Shown: positions 35,265-45,885 of the stretch, one piece after another
Layout: each line of letters opens with the position of its first letter
Position numbering within the stretch: position 1 is the first letter of the stretch
Assembly: GCA_021234155.1 (NCBI GenBank)
Contig: JAJEKV010000873.1
Span: 1-64,000, forward strand
Length of the DNA: 64,000 nucleotides
Direction of reading: 5' to 3'
Source of the DNA: Isoetes taiwanensis
Lineage: Eukaryota; Streptophyta; Lycopodiopsida; Isoetales; Isoetaceae
Position numbers and translations under genes: made by a program
The notes under the pieces: model-generated
Databases searched by the model: none
Seen by the model: the letters and a program-made list of their open reading frames with translations, nothing else
What the model was told of the DNA's origin: nothing

Positions 35265-35345
35265 AAATGGAAGGAAGGAAGGAAGGTTCTTTTATCGTCC
35301 GCGGAGGCCAATCGGCCTATGGGACCCAAATTACACGGGTGCAGC
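35265..35345 (-). repeat. SINE-like 3' tail, copy S2, at the end of LINE-2
   Basis: Minus-strand reading: TTTGGGTCCCATAGGCCGAT, TGGCCTCCGCGGACGATAAA, then AGAACC and CTTCC units (GGAA repeats at 35,265-35,287). This matches the 3' half of the SINE at 48.8 kb and S1 at 0.3 kb from the B box onward. It sits exactly where LINE-2 should end, so it is either the LINE's own 3' end, from which the SINEs took their tail, or a SINE inserted beside the LINE. Confidence 0.65.
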
Positions 35346-35489
35346 AAGCCCGTTGCTACCCGGATTAAAAAACCCCCCTTAGGAGGGAAAAACTGTCGCA
35401 GCAACAAATCTGTTGGCAGCTGTACAAATATACATATATACACATGAATTCCGGCACCTGGTGGCCGGGGAGTAGATGAGTCAGCAGAT

Positions 35490-36310
35490 CAAAACCTCAC
35501 GGAGGTAGGAGCCAAGGGGATCGGCGATGGCGTCTTGAAAGTCGTCGCGAGGGAGGCACTGTGTCCCATCAAGAGAATGTAGCGAGCCGAATCGACTATA
35601 AGCGGACTGACTCTGGAAGGCATGGCTTTCATCCTCAACAACCCGGTGGGCAACACCGACAAAGCTCTGGCCTGGCGGCTCTCAACCGGCTGACCCGTCT
35701 CAAGCGAAGATGGTGGGCCCTGTTGAATGGACGCGATAATCCCGCCCTTCTTCATGGGCAACCGAGAACACAAAGGAAGCCGTGGGCCTCGAACGAGTGG
35801 AGTTTATGTCTTTGCTTGTAGTGTGCCACCTTTACTGTTCGAGCACGGTGGTCCCGAGCTTCCCCAGGGAAACAAGAGTCAAGTACCCCCTCGGCCTATC
35901 CCGGTGATGCATTTGTGCACTGGGCGCACCTATGTCGCGTCTCGTTCGGCGTGCCAGCCCTTTGGGCTCTCTTGTCCTTCCAAGAAGCCACGAGTCACTC
36001 TGCGGGCTCATCGCCCTGGCGTAAAGCCAAGTGGCGGGGGCCCGAAGTGTCGCCCATGTTAGCCACCTTCTAGAAATAGACAATGTGCCTATCGAGGGTC
36101 GCATCTTGCCGGGGGCATGAATTGGGTCTCCTGCAACAAGATGCGATATGGGCGAGGGGCTTGGCGCCAAGTGCCCCGTCAAAAATGCCTTACGGACCTG
36201 CTCCAAGTCATTCCAAGTCGCCAAAGACACCACCGGGGCCCCACACCTCGACCCCATACAAAAGAACTGGGTTCGACGGTGCGGGAACAAATGTATTTGG
36301 TGGCCCCATC
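35490..36310 (-). pseudogene. LINE-2 C-terminal domain
   Basis: Reads LLYGVEVWGPGGVFGDLE, then in an overlapping frame DLEQVRKAFLTGHLAP and more distal sequence. LYGVEVWG followed by a K-rich linker is the usual post-RT block of this LINE branch. Frameshifts are present. Confidence 0.7.
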
Positions 36311-36499
36311 ATCTGACTACGCCACGTGACTATTGTTTTGCATTGCGTCTGATGCCTTCCAACTTTGCGGTCACCGAAGACGAATAGATGCATCCCAATA
36401 CATTGAGGGCGGGAATTCCACCCCGGATACTTGTAGGAATGGGTGTGACCCTACCATCATACGATAAGTGGCCCGGAGGTGTCCGGATGGCGTGAGGAG

Positions 36500-37330
36500 G
36501 ATATAAGGACCACCTTAGTCTTGGCGGGTTGACCCGCATGTCCGGATTGCACGCGAGAATGTGTCTAGGGCATCTAGGTGTTTTTGCATTCCCTCGGTGT
36601 ATGGGCCAAGAGGTCCAATTTCATCCGCATAGATGAGCCGGATGACTGGTGCAAGGCGTAGATACCGTCCCCCATTGGCTGACTAGCCGGGCTTCCAAGC
36701 CCGGTCAATGTAAAGTCAAAGAGTGTAGGTGAGAGAGGACAACCTTGCCTAACTCCAATGCTCTTGGCAAATGGCCTGTCCTTAGGTTGCATCGCGGCGG
36801 GTGCAGCTCTCAGACCGATCACGGTACCTTTGCGTTCTGCAGATCCATAGGAGCCCCAAATGATGCAATCCGCCCGAGAACTTTTCAGGGGGCGTGGCCG
36901 AAAAGCCTTTGCAAAGTCCACAAAACAGCGATCAGGTCCTCCCCAGCGGTTCTGGTTGTCCTCGACCCGGTCCCGAGTGTGAAGATGTGATCAATGGTCG
37001 GATGTCGGGTCGGAAGCTTGTGCGGGTAAGTGCCGACTTCGGCCCCTCGCCCATCACGGTTTTCTTTGTTCGAGAATGCCCGGCGCCGCGACTTGGCAAA
37101 CGGAAGCTGACCATGATGGTTGACGAATTGGGCTGGGCGGTGTGGGTCCCCGCCTTGTAGATCGGAACAACCACGCTTGTGGTCCATGACCGGGGAAAAC
37201 CCTCTTGCGGCGCCTGCTGAGCGGTCGGTCCGGGGCCGGGCACCATGGGCTGTCACGCCCGCTTGAGCAACTCCGCTGCGAGGCCATCCAAGTCGCCACC
37301 TTCCCATTAGCCGGCGCTGCAGCCCTCTTC
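36500..37330 (-). pseudogene. LINE-2 reverse transcriptase
   Basis: RT motifs across frames: SWTTSVVVPIYKAG (near 37,200), TIMVSFRLPS in place of the YRTIMVS block, PTIDHIFTLGT (37,000), VDFAKAFRPRP (36,915, the FLDFxKAFD motif with its first catalytic Asp degraded) and GVRQGCPLSPTLFDF (36,750). The FADD box was not found intact. This is a non-LTR RT, which in live LINEs copies RNA at nicked target DNA. Confidence 0.8.
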
Positions 37331-38540
37331 GACATCTTCTTCGTGATCACCGGTGGTGGACCATGTTGCGGGGAACATCCGCCCGTGTTCTGGGGATCAT
37401 AAAGGCCGCAGCCGTACTGCTCCCACTGCAATACAATGATGTTGTTCTTCAGCGAGTACCTGCCCGAAAGCTCTCGGTGGGCCCGATGAGCCGAACATTT
37501 CTCCACGGTGCCTTGCCGGTACCTTGCCTTTGTTTCCTTGAGGAAGGCGCGGTAATGGCTGGTGGCTTTGAGCTCGTCCGATCCCGATCCACGATGAGGC
37601 GAGTGCTTGGCGTTTTGCGTTCTTTACACTCGACATCAAACCATACATTGCAGCGGGAAGGTTGCGGTCTCGATCTCACGGCGTGGGGGAGGTCTCCCAA
37701 AGTATCGGTCGCCCGCTACGAGGAGCTCAACCGGTTGGTCGGTTTCTTTTGCTCCATCGTGTGGGCCTGCCAACCATCCGGGGAGGGCTTCTGGCGAGCA
37801 TGTCGGCGATAAGCCTCGCCGCTTCATAATCCAAAGTAAGCAGGAATTGACAAGGCATCGCTATCGAGGGGGCCATAGCAGCTGGCCGAGGCCAGCCTCA
37901 CATAGAGTGGGAGGTGATCCGAGTCGCCTCCCCCGTCCCTCGGGTCCGTGCCGGCGTGAAAATGGCTGACGAGGTGTACATCTGCGCAGCCACTATGACA
38001 TAATCCACAACACTAGTTCGCCGCCCGTGATTGTCCTGTGCCGCAAGTATGCCGTGGGAAGAGGGCCATTGTGGTAGGCCATTGCATATGAGCGGTCAAA
38101 GATGCCGCACGCAATTGTTCCGCCAAAGGGGAGCAATTGTACGCCATCTCATCGGATGACAATTGGATCCATTGGTGGGCGTGTCATATCGCGAACGGGA
38201 CTCTGGCATGGGGAAAGTAGCAAGCGACTAGGAAAGAGGATCCCGCGTGGTGGTGCACTCGGATCCACAAGTAGCGGTTATATGCGGCCGGTCTTACGGA
38301 GGGAAACCAAATGTGCCAAGGCTACCGGTAGTAGCTTGAACAACCCCCCGTGCCACGTCTCCCTGTACAACCATTGAACAGAAAAAATGCGGTACCTGGC
38401 GGTCCAGGCCCTGTGGCACGGGGTGTTCCCATGTCTCCATGAGGAAGATGAGGTCCATGTCCACAGCTACTGAATTGAGGCTATCACCCTTCTGCCATGG
38501 GAAACCCCGACAGTTCCAGACCACCACCCGGAGGCACAAT
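37331..38540 (-). pseudogene. LINE-2 endonuclease and linker
   Basis: The endonuclease starts LRVVVWNCRGFPWQKG (WNCRG motif) and continues DLIFLMETWEH (LxETW/LTET motif with catalytic Glu), VPHFFCSMVVQG. The later part lies in other frames, followed by a linker with WFDVECKERK and LVDRDR-like charged residues. Confidence 0.75.
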
Positions 38541-39900
38541 TCCTATTGAGCAACGGCAGGAAGCGCATCGGGTTCGCGGGGGCAATTGGACCCAGTAGAA
38601 AAAGCGGCGAGGCGGCAGCATTTGGCGGGAAGCAGCCACGAGTTGTAGGGGCAGATTGCGGAGGGTCAGGAGCAGAGGCAGCAGGGGTATCATTTGGCTG
38701 AGCGGGTGCAGCTGCAGCATTTGGTCGACTGCGGGCGTCCCTGACCCTGGCGAACTCCCTCCTGCGTGCCTCCTGCTGCACTGGAGTAAGATCCTGGGCT
38801 CATCACAGAGATGTGCCCGCCGGTAACACATACTGTCGCTGATTGCCTCTCGAACTTCGTGCATCGCAACCGTGAACACCACTACTTTTCGGTTGTGGCA
38901 CGAGGCGATGGACCCCCCTGCCGGGATGGTCGCGTAACTGCGACAGTCTGGACAGAAAGCGTCATGCGCCCAAGGATACGTGTGTGTATCTTCGGGTGAA
39001 ATTCACTCCGGCTCTTAAGCGACCCCGAACTACTAGGTTGTGGGCTGCGTCGCTGCTCCGCGAGACTCGGCGTCCGGTGGGAACGGCCCCCTCACGGCCT
39101 GGTGGCGCAGCAGCGTGATGATGGTAGCGGCGGGCGTTTTGCATTTGCCGGCGTTCGGGTTGACCCGGTGACCCCGATTGGCGTCTTGCGGGTTGCTGGG
39201 CTTTGCGTGCTGGTGTCATTCTTTGCGGCGACTACGTTCTCAGAAGTCACGGGCTCGGCTCTTCTGAGCTTGGTCTGTCTTTGCCATCTCCGTGTGCATT
39301 ACCGCCATTGTTCATATTGCCTGCGCACGGAGGCCTTGCCTTCTGGCGGGCAATGACGGTCGGACTCCTGCATATCGATCCGTCTTGAGATCCTTCTCGA
39401 AGGTCTTTCGATCTTTGCTGGTTAACCTCAAAGGCGGACTGCAACCTCATCTTTCGGCGGCGGCCTCCTCAACTTCCAAGCTGGAATGTGGCTTTGTGCT
39501 GGCGCCGTGCCATGGCGTTGGCCTCATCAACCTCGATGTGGAGGCTGAGGCGTGGTTGCAAGTGTCGTGCTCTGCACGGTCCACTGTCTGCTTTGGCGGC
39601 GTCCGGGTATCGGCGAGCACGCATGTCTGCGGCACTGCCCGGTCTTCTTTGCCTCTCTCGAGTGCACCAATGGGATCTTTGTCGTCCGCCCGGTGTGCTT
39701 GGGTCTCCAACTTCCTGTGATACGCTGTTTTCGCTATCACCAGCATGCAACCACGTGAGATGTTGCAGACTCCATCTCCATCTCGGGCCGCAATCACGGG
39801 GACTATTGGCCTCAACCCCGGCTTGGATGGCGGCCCAAGGTTACGCCAGCGGAGGGGGCCACTGTGGGGGCCAGGCGACCAACTTTAAATTTTAGAGATG
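38467..39900 (-). pseudogene. LINE-2 ORF1-like region
   Basis: Overlapping minus-strand frames rich in Arg, Ala and Pro: QQEARRREFARVRDARSRPN, then a Pro/Ala-rich run leading into the endonuclease start, and upstream NQQRSKDLREGSQDGS and HRADDKDPIGALERGKEDRA. Position and composition suit a LINE ORF1 RNA-binding protein. I see no confirmed zinc knuckle or RRM. Plus-strand frames here are shadows. Confidence 0.45.
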
Positions 39901-40439
39901 GCTGGCTATGTGGGCCTTGGCGGGGCCTCCTTCTTCATGGAGGATGTCTCTCCCTTGTCCCGCTGCGTGCACTTGCGGGGGCGCTTCCTTGGTGGCCCTT
40001 CTTGGTTTTTTCAGGCGGGCTCGGCTGGGGGAGGAGGTCGGCGAGGCTGTGGGGGGTTTGCGAGGTAAGTCTTGTGTGGCATGGAAGCTCACCGCTAGGG
40101 GGTGAGTCCGGACAACTGGAAGGCATACGTGGCCATGGTGGGGATATGGCACGTCAAGCAAGGTTTAGGCTATGGCGAGGGCTTGTCGAGTCCGTGAGGG
40201 CTAGGCGAGGTTATATGGCGTTTGTGGCCGAGCTAGGCAAGGCCAAGAGGCGATTAGTTGGGCTATGGCAATGTCGGGGGGCAAATGTTGGAGCCTAGCT
40301 CAACATTATTGTCTTGTGACTTCCAAAGGCTATGGGGTCTCACGGCTGTAAAAGCGTGCTTTCGAGAATCCAATTTGGGGACCCAAAATGTGGTCGGAGC
40401 ACCTTTTGGGGTTTGTGGGTTTGGGGGCTAGAGAGATTG

Positions 40440-40560
40440 TAAACCCTAGAGAGAGAAAGCGGAAAGGGGGCAAATCAAGGGGGCTCTATGCAAGGGCAGT
40501 GAGGGCACTAGAGAGAGAGTGAGGGCGCTAGAGAGAGAGTGAGGAGGGCGCTGGGGACTA
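40440..40560. repeat. 18-bp GA-rich tandem repeat
   Basis: AGAGAGAGTGAGGGCGCT is repeated about two and a half times, preceded by similar GAGAGAAAGCGG. It lies at the presumed 5' end of LINE-2. Confidence 0.6.
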
Positions 40561-41248
40561 CAGAACAACTAAGGTTTTAAGATGCTATTATCTGAAATGT
40601 ACACAAAAGTTCAGTGTAACAAAAGCACATTTGACCTTAGACTAATCGCCACAACAATTCTTCTAAGCTTTATGGATGCTATTATTATTGAGTTATGAAT
40701 GTTTTGCTCATACTTTGCTCATTGTGTTGATATTTGTGTGTCTTCTTGGTAGAAAAGATTGCAATGCAATCTTCTTCACATTTTCTCGTGTATTGTGAGG
40801 TACATTGATCATTCAATCGGACATATACTAGAGACAATGATGTTGGCTATAAGGAGAGCATAATAATTTGCAAATATTCAGTGACTTGAAGGCTTGCTTC
40901 AGACTAACTATGACTATTTATAAACTATCCTTCTAAATGCATGATGCAAGCTACTTGGAGCAAAATAAAAATGCATTTTTTTCCAAATTAATGAATTCTG
41001 CTTTATGATCAATACATCTAAAGCATAAGATAGCAATGGGAGTAAAGGGAAATAGTACTTTCGATGTGCCACTATGGAACTCTAGATATCACAACCATCT
41101 ACAATTGCAGTTGCAATAGATACTCTATAACTGAAAACATTTGCATGGGTGGTTTGGGAAATAGGTATTCAGAATTGAAGATGCACATATAAAGGGCAGT
41201 GTTTGACTTTGAGAAATAGACATTAAGAATTGAAGATCTATATAAATT
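40561..41248. other. AT-rich spacer with a short duplication
   Basis: No gene is visible. A short tandem duplication (GAAATAG, TAAGAATTGAAGAT and related units, period about 57 bp) lies at 41,157-41,248, just left of the LINE-3 target site. Confidence 0.45.
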
Positions 41249-41264
41249 AAAACTTTTGGTTTGT

Positions 41265-41430
41265 TTTAGACACTGAACAACCGTGTGCAAGGACACATCA
41301 AGCATACCTAAGCCCCCCGCCTTTCTGGGACGCACACACTTCCACCATGCCACCTTCACTGTAGCCCCCTCCTCATTTCCTCCCCAAACAAAATTGCGAA
41401 TGGTGTCATCCAACTCCTTAACCACACTTT
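41265..41430 (-). pseudogene. LINE-3 post-RT block
   Basis: Reads IRNFVWGGNEEGATVKVAWW, then RKAGGLGMLDVSLHTVVQ. This is the standard block downstream of L1 RT (RNFLWGG...KVAW...GGLGL). It stops at the insertion end. The next collinear block is found on the plus strand at 43.6 kb. Confidence 0.85.
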
Positions 41431-42680
41431 TTTAGCAAGTATCGGGGGAGGTCGCGTAAACATGAGTGCTACAGGGAACGCGACTTGGCTATCGAGAATC
41501 CTACCAGCCATGGTGAGTTTACTCCCCCTCCACCGATTCGGATCTTTGCTTAAGATTACGTAATGTCTCCGCCCAAATTGCCCTAGCATTAATGTCCAAG
41601 CCAAATGGTATGCCTAACGGTTTGGCGTTGTATGTGGCGGTGTAAGAGCCGAAGCCGACTCAACCAGCGGGGAGGAGGTTCCTCCGGTACCCACATGGCG
41701 AAACGCCGACAAAGTTAAAGCAAGCACCTTGAAGCTAAAGAAAAGGCATCAAAATATTCTTGGCTGCACGGAGATTGGACTCATACGCATGAAGAAAGAG
41801 GAATGTATCATCATAAAATTGATTGCAAAACTGTTGCGACCCATCATCCATGCGGAGACCTTGCACCACATTGTCGACAAGCGCCACGAGAAAAGGCTGC
41901 GAGAGCTTACGCCACTATAGTGAGCAGGAAGGGGGCCAGCGGACATCCTGCCTAATGCCTCGGCCTGAGAGAGAAGATTGAAGAGGTCTCACCACGACAC
42001 CCTGCTGTAAGCCCTAGCGGTGCGTGCGGCTTCATAACCGTTTCCACTGAAACTAGGTCCGCGCAAAGGCACGCATCATATCGCCAAGAGCGTGCCCTAA
42101 CTTTCTTGTCATAAGCCTTGGCAAAATCCACAAGCTTAAAAAAAACAAGAACGCCTCATCCCACTGAGCCCAATGCACTCCCTCAAAAAGCAGCGACCAC
42201 ATTATGAAGAATGTTCATTTGTGGTATAAAACCCGGGCGCTACGCACTAATGGCGTGAACTAATGCGGCTTAAGCCTCTCGACCAAAGCCTTAGCAATGA
42301 TTTTTATACACTCTGACACAGCGAGTAATAGGCCTCCGGTCATTGATGGTTTAGGATGCTTACACTTGGGTATAAGTGAAATACAACCTGTATTCAGCAG
42401 GAGGATGCATCGAGTTATTCCCCAAAAGATCCACATACACACACCCGCAGGGTCCCCACCCATTCAGTGCCAGAAAAACTCCACTGGTATTCCATCTAAT
42501 CCGGGACACTTATTAGAATAACGGTGGCATGCATCCCCAACTCCTGCCAATCCAGCGGCTCCTCTAAGCTCTGTCTTTGAAGGGTGAGATTCTTGGCGAT
42601 ACCTTGGCCAGACACCAACTCTTGAAAAACACTTCTGTGAGGGGCGGGCTCTCCTTGAAAAATGTTTCATAATCTGTACT
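41431..42680 (-). pseudogene. LINE-3 reverse transcriptase
   Basis: Motifs in order from 42,500 down: NKCPGLDGIPVEFFW, CISLIPKCKHPKPSMTGG, IIAKALVERLKP, a FSWRLSTMWCKV frame, FYDDTFLFLH in a shifted frame (FADD box with Tyr for Ala, near 41,820), and LILSKDPNRWRGSKLTMAGR-like RILDSQVAFPVALMFT. Frameshifts break the domain repeatedly. Confidence 0.8.
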
Positions 42681-42944
42681 CACGAAGGCCTTGATAGCAT
42701 CTCGTTCTTTGCAACAACACTCCACAGGGTGTAACTATGTCCGCCATGGCTGCTGCATACTTTTTCCGGGCGGGCTGCTCGGAAAAAAGACTTTAGAGCA
42801 AGTGTCGGTTTGCTTCAGCCCACGTCAAAACTGCTTTGACCCGGCTGCGACACCTTGGCCTCCTCCTCAACCTCGATCGGACCGAGGGAAGGCACCTGCT
42901 TTGCTCACGCAAGCCATCGAGACCCGCCCTCTAAGAGACTCGGT

Positions 42945-43605
42945 TCATATAAGGCATCCAACTGCGACTTTGAGCCAAAGCCAACCCGCCCCCCATTCTT
43001 TCGCAAACTGTTTTACCCTAGCCAATGCTGTAACCATTGCACTCATTCCGCTATCCTGGCTGAATATCTGCTGCCAAATGAGCTTACAGCCGGCTGTGAA
43101 CTCTGGATCCTGAAGAAAGCTTGTGTTAAGCTTAAAAACCGTCCTGAGAGGCCGCGGTGGGTGGTCATGAAGCCGCTGAATGATCTGGGGAGTGTGATCA
43201 GAGACAGAGGTGGCCAGAACATTCACCCTAGTGAAGGCTGGAGCATAATCCAAGACTGCTGGAGTGCCATAAACTCTATCCAGCCTAGAGTATGCCCTAC
43301 CATGCCCCAACCAATTATTGCACCAAGTAAAATTCCGATCCCCGGGAAGCTCTGTCAAACCCCACTCCTGCACAAACCTAAGCCATTGGTCACGCTCAAA
43401 ACCCTGCACAATATCTGAACCAATACCATGCCTGTCCTCTGGGAGCTCCACCATGTTAAAGTCACCCAGGACAAACCATGTAGAACCCATACCATTGGCA
43501 TGGTCGCTCACATGCCACTCTATTGTGTTTAGGAAGCCCAGCAATTCCGGCTTTCGATTGCCGTGGGCTCTGTTTGAGGATTTTATGGCCATTCCCTCAT
43601 GCTTA
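42945..43605 (-). pseudogene. LINE-3 endonuclease and linker
   Basis: An open frame of about 215 codons: WFVLGDFNMVELPEDRHG (GDFN motif), FTWCNNWLGHGRAYSRLDRV, a catalytic-type SDH in SVSDHTPQII, then RTVFKLNTSFLQDPEFTAGC and VKQFAKEWGAG. The N-terminal NCRG/ET motifs of the endonuclease are missing, so the element was 5'-truncated before or during insertion. This is the best-preserved LINE reading frame in the window. Confidence 0.88.
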
Positions 43606-44460
43606 GCCTTTTCTTAAAGGTCTCCTCAAGGCCTGGAAGGTGGTCAAGGTTCTCTTTTCATTGGACCCTAGCGGTGTATGGTAGCCTCATAAGCCCTTTC
43701 TTTGGGTACCCTTGGATTCTGCATCTCCCTTGGCCTCTTCCCTACACCCGAGAATTTTCTGTAGATGGATTGCTGCGGGGATAACATCCATCCGTGTTGG
43801 TATTGGGAGGGTCATCTGGGCCGTGGGAGTTTTTTAGGGATCGATTTGGCCTTTGGGACATTCGGACTTGGGCGAATTGCGAATGCTATTCCATTGCAGT
43901 TGTCTTTCTCAAGTCAATGGCGTTTGGAAGTCGCATGATAGTGGACTTGATGCATCTCGGTTGTAGCATCGGCTTATGGGCTTCTAAGCCGGGGACACAT
44001 TGCCTTCCGGATAAGTGGTCACTTAAGCTTCGGGGGTAAGTGGCCCGCCATGTGGAAGTGGGCGTGGAATACCCCTCCTCTAAAAATCCATTTACCCTTC
44101 TATGGCAGATCTTGCAACTTGTAGCCTCGGGGTGAAATGTCAAAAATTACGAGGTTCAAGCCTCGGGTGGCGGAAACATGCCCTCTATGTGGGAGGCCCA
44201 GAGACCATTGACCTTTGCTTTGTCCTATGCACAGGAGGTAGGGGCAGCTTGGTCCGGGTGAGAGCCCTCTTTGGGTCTTCAACTGTGCGGCCGAAGCTTC
44301 TCATGGGAGTCTTTCCTAGCTTGTTGGTTGAGTGGCCAAGCGGCCCGGCGTTCCATTTATGCGAGCTTGGCTTACGTGGTTGATTTGGAAAAGGCGGGGC
44401 GAAGGTCTTCGAATGCAAATGCTTAGCCCTTTTCGGTTGGTTCCAGATCTTGAGGCATAA
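43606..44460 (+). pseudogene. LINE-3 C-terminal zf-RVT part
   Basis: Reads in several plus-strand frames: LLKAWKVVKVLFSLDPSGV, VLGGSSGPWEFFRDRFGL, an ILQ-type block, then ALYVGGPETIDLCFVLCTGG (zf-RVT Cys/His pattern), RVRALFGSS, and near 44,360 AWLTWLIWKRRGEG. The latter matches the WLIWSVWKRR blocks of the other LINEs. It continues to the 3' UTR and A-run at 44,628-44,634. Confidence 0.75.
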
Positions 44461-44646
44461 GTTGTGGCGGGCTTACCAAGTCTCAAGCTTATGCAGCACG
44501 CGTTAAGCGGGAAATTTAGTCGACATTCCTACAGTTGTGAATCATGATGGGCACTTCATTTCTTAGCACCACACTTATCATTGTACTTGATCACATTCTA
44601 GTGGTTTAATATATTCCTATATTCTTCAAAAAAACTTTTGGTTTGT

Positions 44647-45430
44647 GCCCTGTTGTGGACAAGGGATCAAGGTGTCCAAAAATTTTCTATCACACCTGCG
44701 TCCAAGAAATACTTGCCACATCAGATTTTTTTTTAAATAGTCTTGAAGAACCCTAAAATCCTTGTTGTTCATCAATCTCTGTTCTTCGTCAAAGATTTAT
44801 CGGGCCCAATCAAGTTTAAAAAAATCGCAAGTGCTAGTGTCAATTTGGATTACACTGCATGTATTCACCGAACGACTTCGGATTACAGTGAATCACCTCG
44901 GATTTGAGAAACTCGAATTCAAGCATCTTTCAAAATTTAGGGCATGTTCAAACCAAGGGAAGTTATTTAAGTCTGTGTGATTGTGCAAAATATGAAAACC
45001 AAGGTTTTAGGATTTAGAATTATCAACAACAATATGCTCATAGATATGTATCATCTTAATTATTTGGTATCATTGTCCTTGCCGCATTTAATTTTAATTA
45101 GCCATCTTCGTAAGAGTGTTATTTGTTAGACTTCATGCCTGTATACAAATTTCCATGTAAGCAAGAGAAATGTTCGTGGAGGGCAAGCATCCAGAATGAT
45201 ACTTTGCAGTTTGAGGGCGTGGTGCAAATAATGTTGTTTTTTTTTTTAATGAAGTCGTAGAATGAACATTCAGATTTCTGACTACATCCTTTCCTTTTAC
45301 AGTTTGGACTGATTTCACCTTCAAGAGAAATATTCGTGCCGGTCAGGCATCCAGAATGACACGTACAAATGTTTGGCTTGCCTCCTGGAATTGTACCTGT
45401 AGAGCGAGTTGGTAAGGGGAGACGGTGCTA
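44647..45430. other. Spacer right of LINE-3
   Basis: No gene is supported. A T-run lies near 45,237-45,247. Confidence 0.4.
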
Positions 45431-45434
45431 CTAG

Positions 45435-45885
45435 GATGCCCCTGCCGGTATGAGTATTGGTGAGGGTAATATGTGTCATATGGACAGTGATGATGGAATT
45501 GATGATGGGGAGGGATCTTCACAGCCTGCAAAGAAAGCAGATTCCAGCCCATGGGATGGTTTTATACCTGTGGATGTGGAGGACGACACTTTTTCTGCTC
45601 TGTAGGTACACTTGGTGTTTATGTATATACTTGTTTTGTAGGAACACATTATTTTGCCCAATTGTGAACGTCGACACTGATTCTAATGAAGATCATATTG
45701 CACGTGCCCATATTGCTGCCGTTACTAGGTCAAAATGCTTTCATTTACACGTGGACGTGGAGTTGCTAGCCAAGGAGATGATAATGTCCATTGGTGAATC
45801 AAGACAGCTCTTGGGATTACCATACAACACCTTGATGAGGCCTTACACTATTTGGGCATGGATGACCTCAAAGTATCCCTGAAGC
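45435..45885 (+). other. Possible acidic coding remnant
   Basis: A CTAG acceptor-like site precedes a frame reading MSIGEGNMCHMDSDDGIDDG, SSQPAKKADSSPWDGFIPVD and VEDDTFSAL. After a 40-base gap with GT..AG ends, a phase-compatible frame continues NTLFCPIVNVDTDSNEDHIA, RAHIAAVTRS. The gap is too short for a normal plant intron, so this is a degraded fragment or a coincidence. I recognise no family. Confidence 0.25.

Larger units (their letters stand above)
35346..40560 (-). mobile_element. LINE-2: near full-length L1-type LINE, decayed
   Basis: Minus-strand order from right to left: GA-rich 5' region (about 40.3-40.56 kb), ORF1-like charged and Pro-rich frames (39.9-38.5 kb), endonuclease (38.54-37.9 kb), linker, RT (37.3-36.5 kb), C-terminal domain (36.3-35.5 kb) and 3' UTR to about 35,346. 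Base composition is much more GC-rich than the surroundings. Many frameshifts are present. The 5' end is estimated from the end of the GC-rich block, and no target duplication was found. Confidence 0.8.
41249..44646. mobile_element. LINE-3: 5'-inverted (twin-primed) LINE with 16-bp target duplication
   Basis: The insertion is flanked by perfect direct repeats AAAACTTTTGGTTTGT at 41,249-41,264 and 44,631-44,646. Left part 41,265 to about 43,605 carries LINE coding on the minus strand (endonuclease to post-RT). Right part, from about 43,605 to 44,630, carries the C-terminal LINE coding on the plus strand and ends in a short A-run. Together they make one LINE read from endonuclease to 3' end with its 5' part inverted, as twin priming produces. 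The junction near 43,600-43,615 joins the endonuclease start back-to-back with the block following the RT region. Confidence 0.85.

Noticed and set aside
36083-36387. Several overlapping plus-strand frames at 36.1-36.4 kb
   Set aside because: They are antisense to the LINE-2 C-terminal domain.
39292-40298. Long plus-strand open frames (142, 135 and 144 codons) at 39.3-40.3 kb
   Set aside because: They lie antisense to the LINE-2 ORF1 and 5' region, in GC-rich DNA where chance frames are long, and show no motif.
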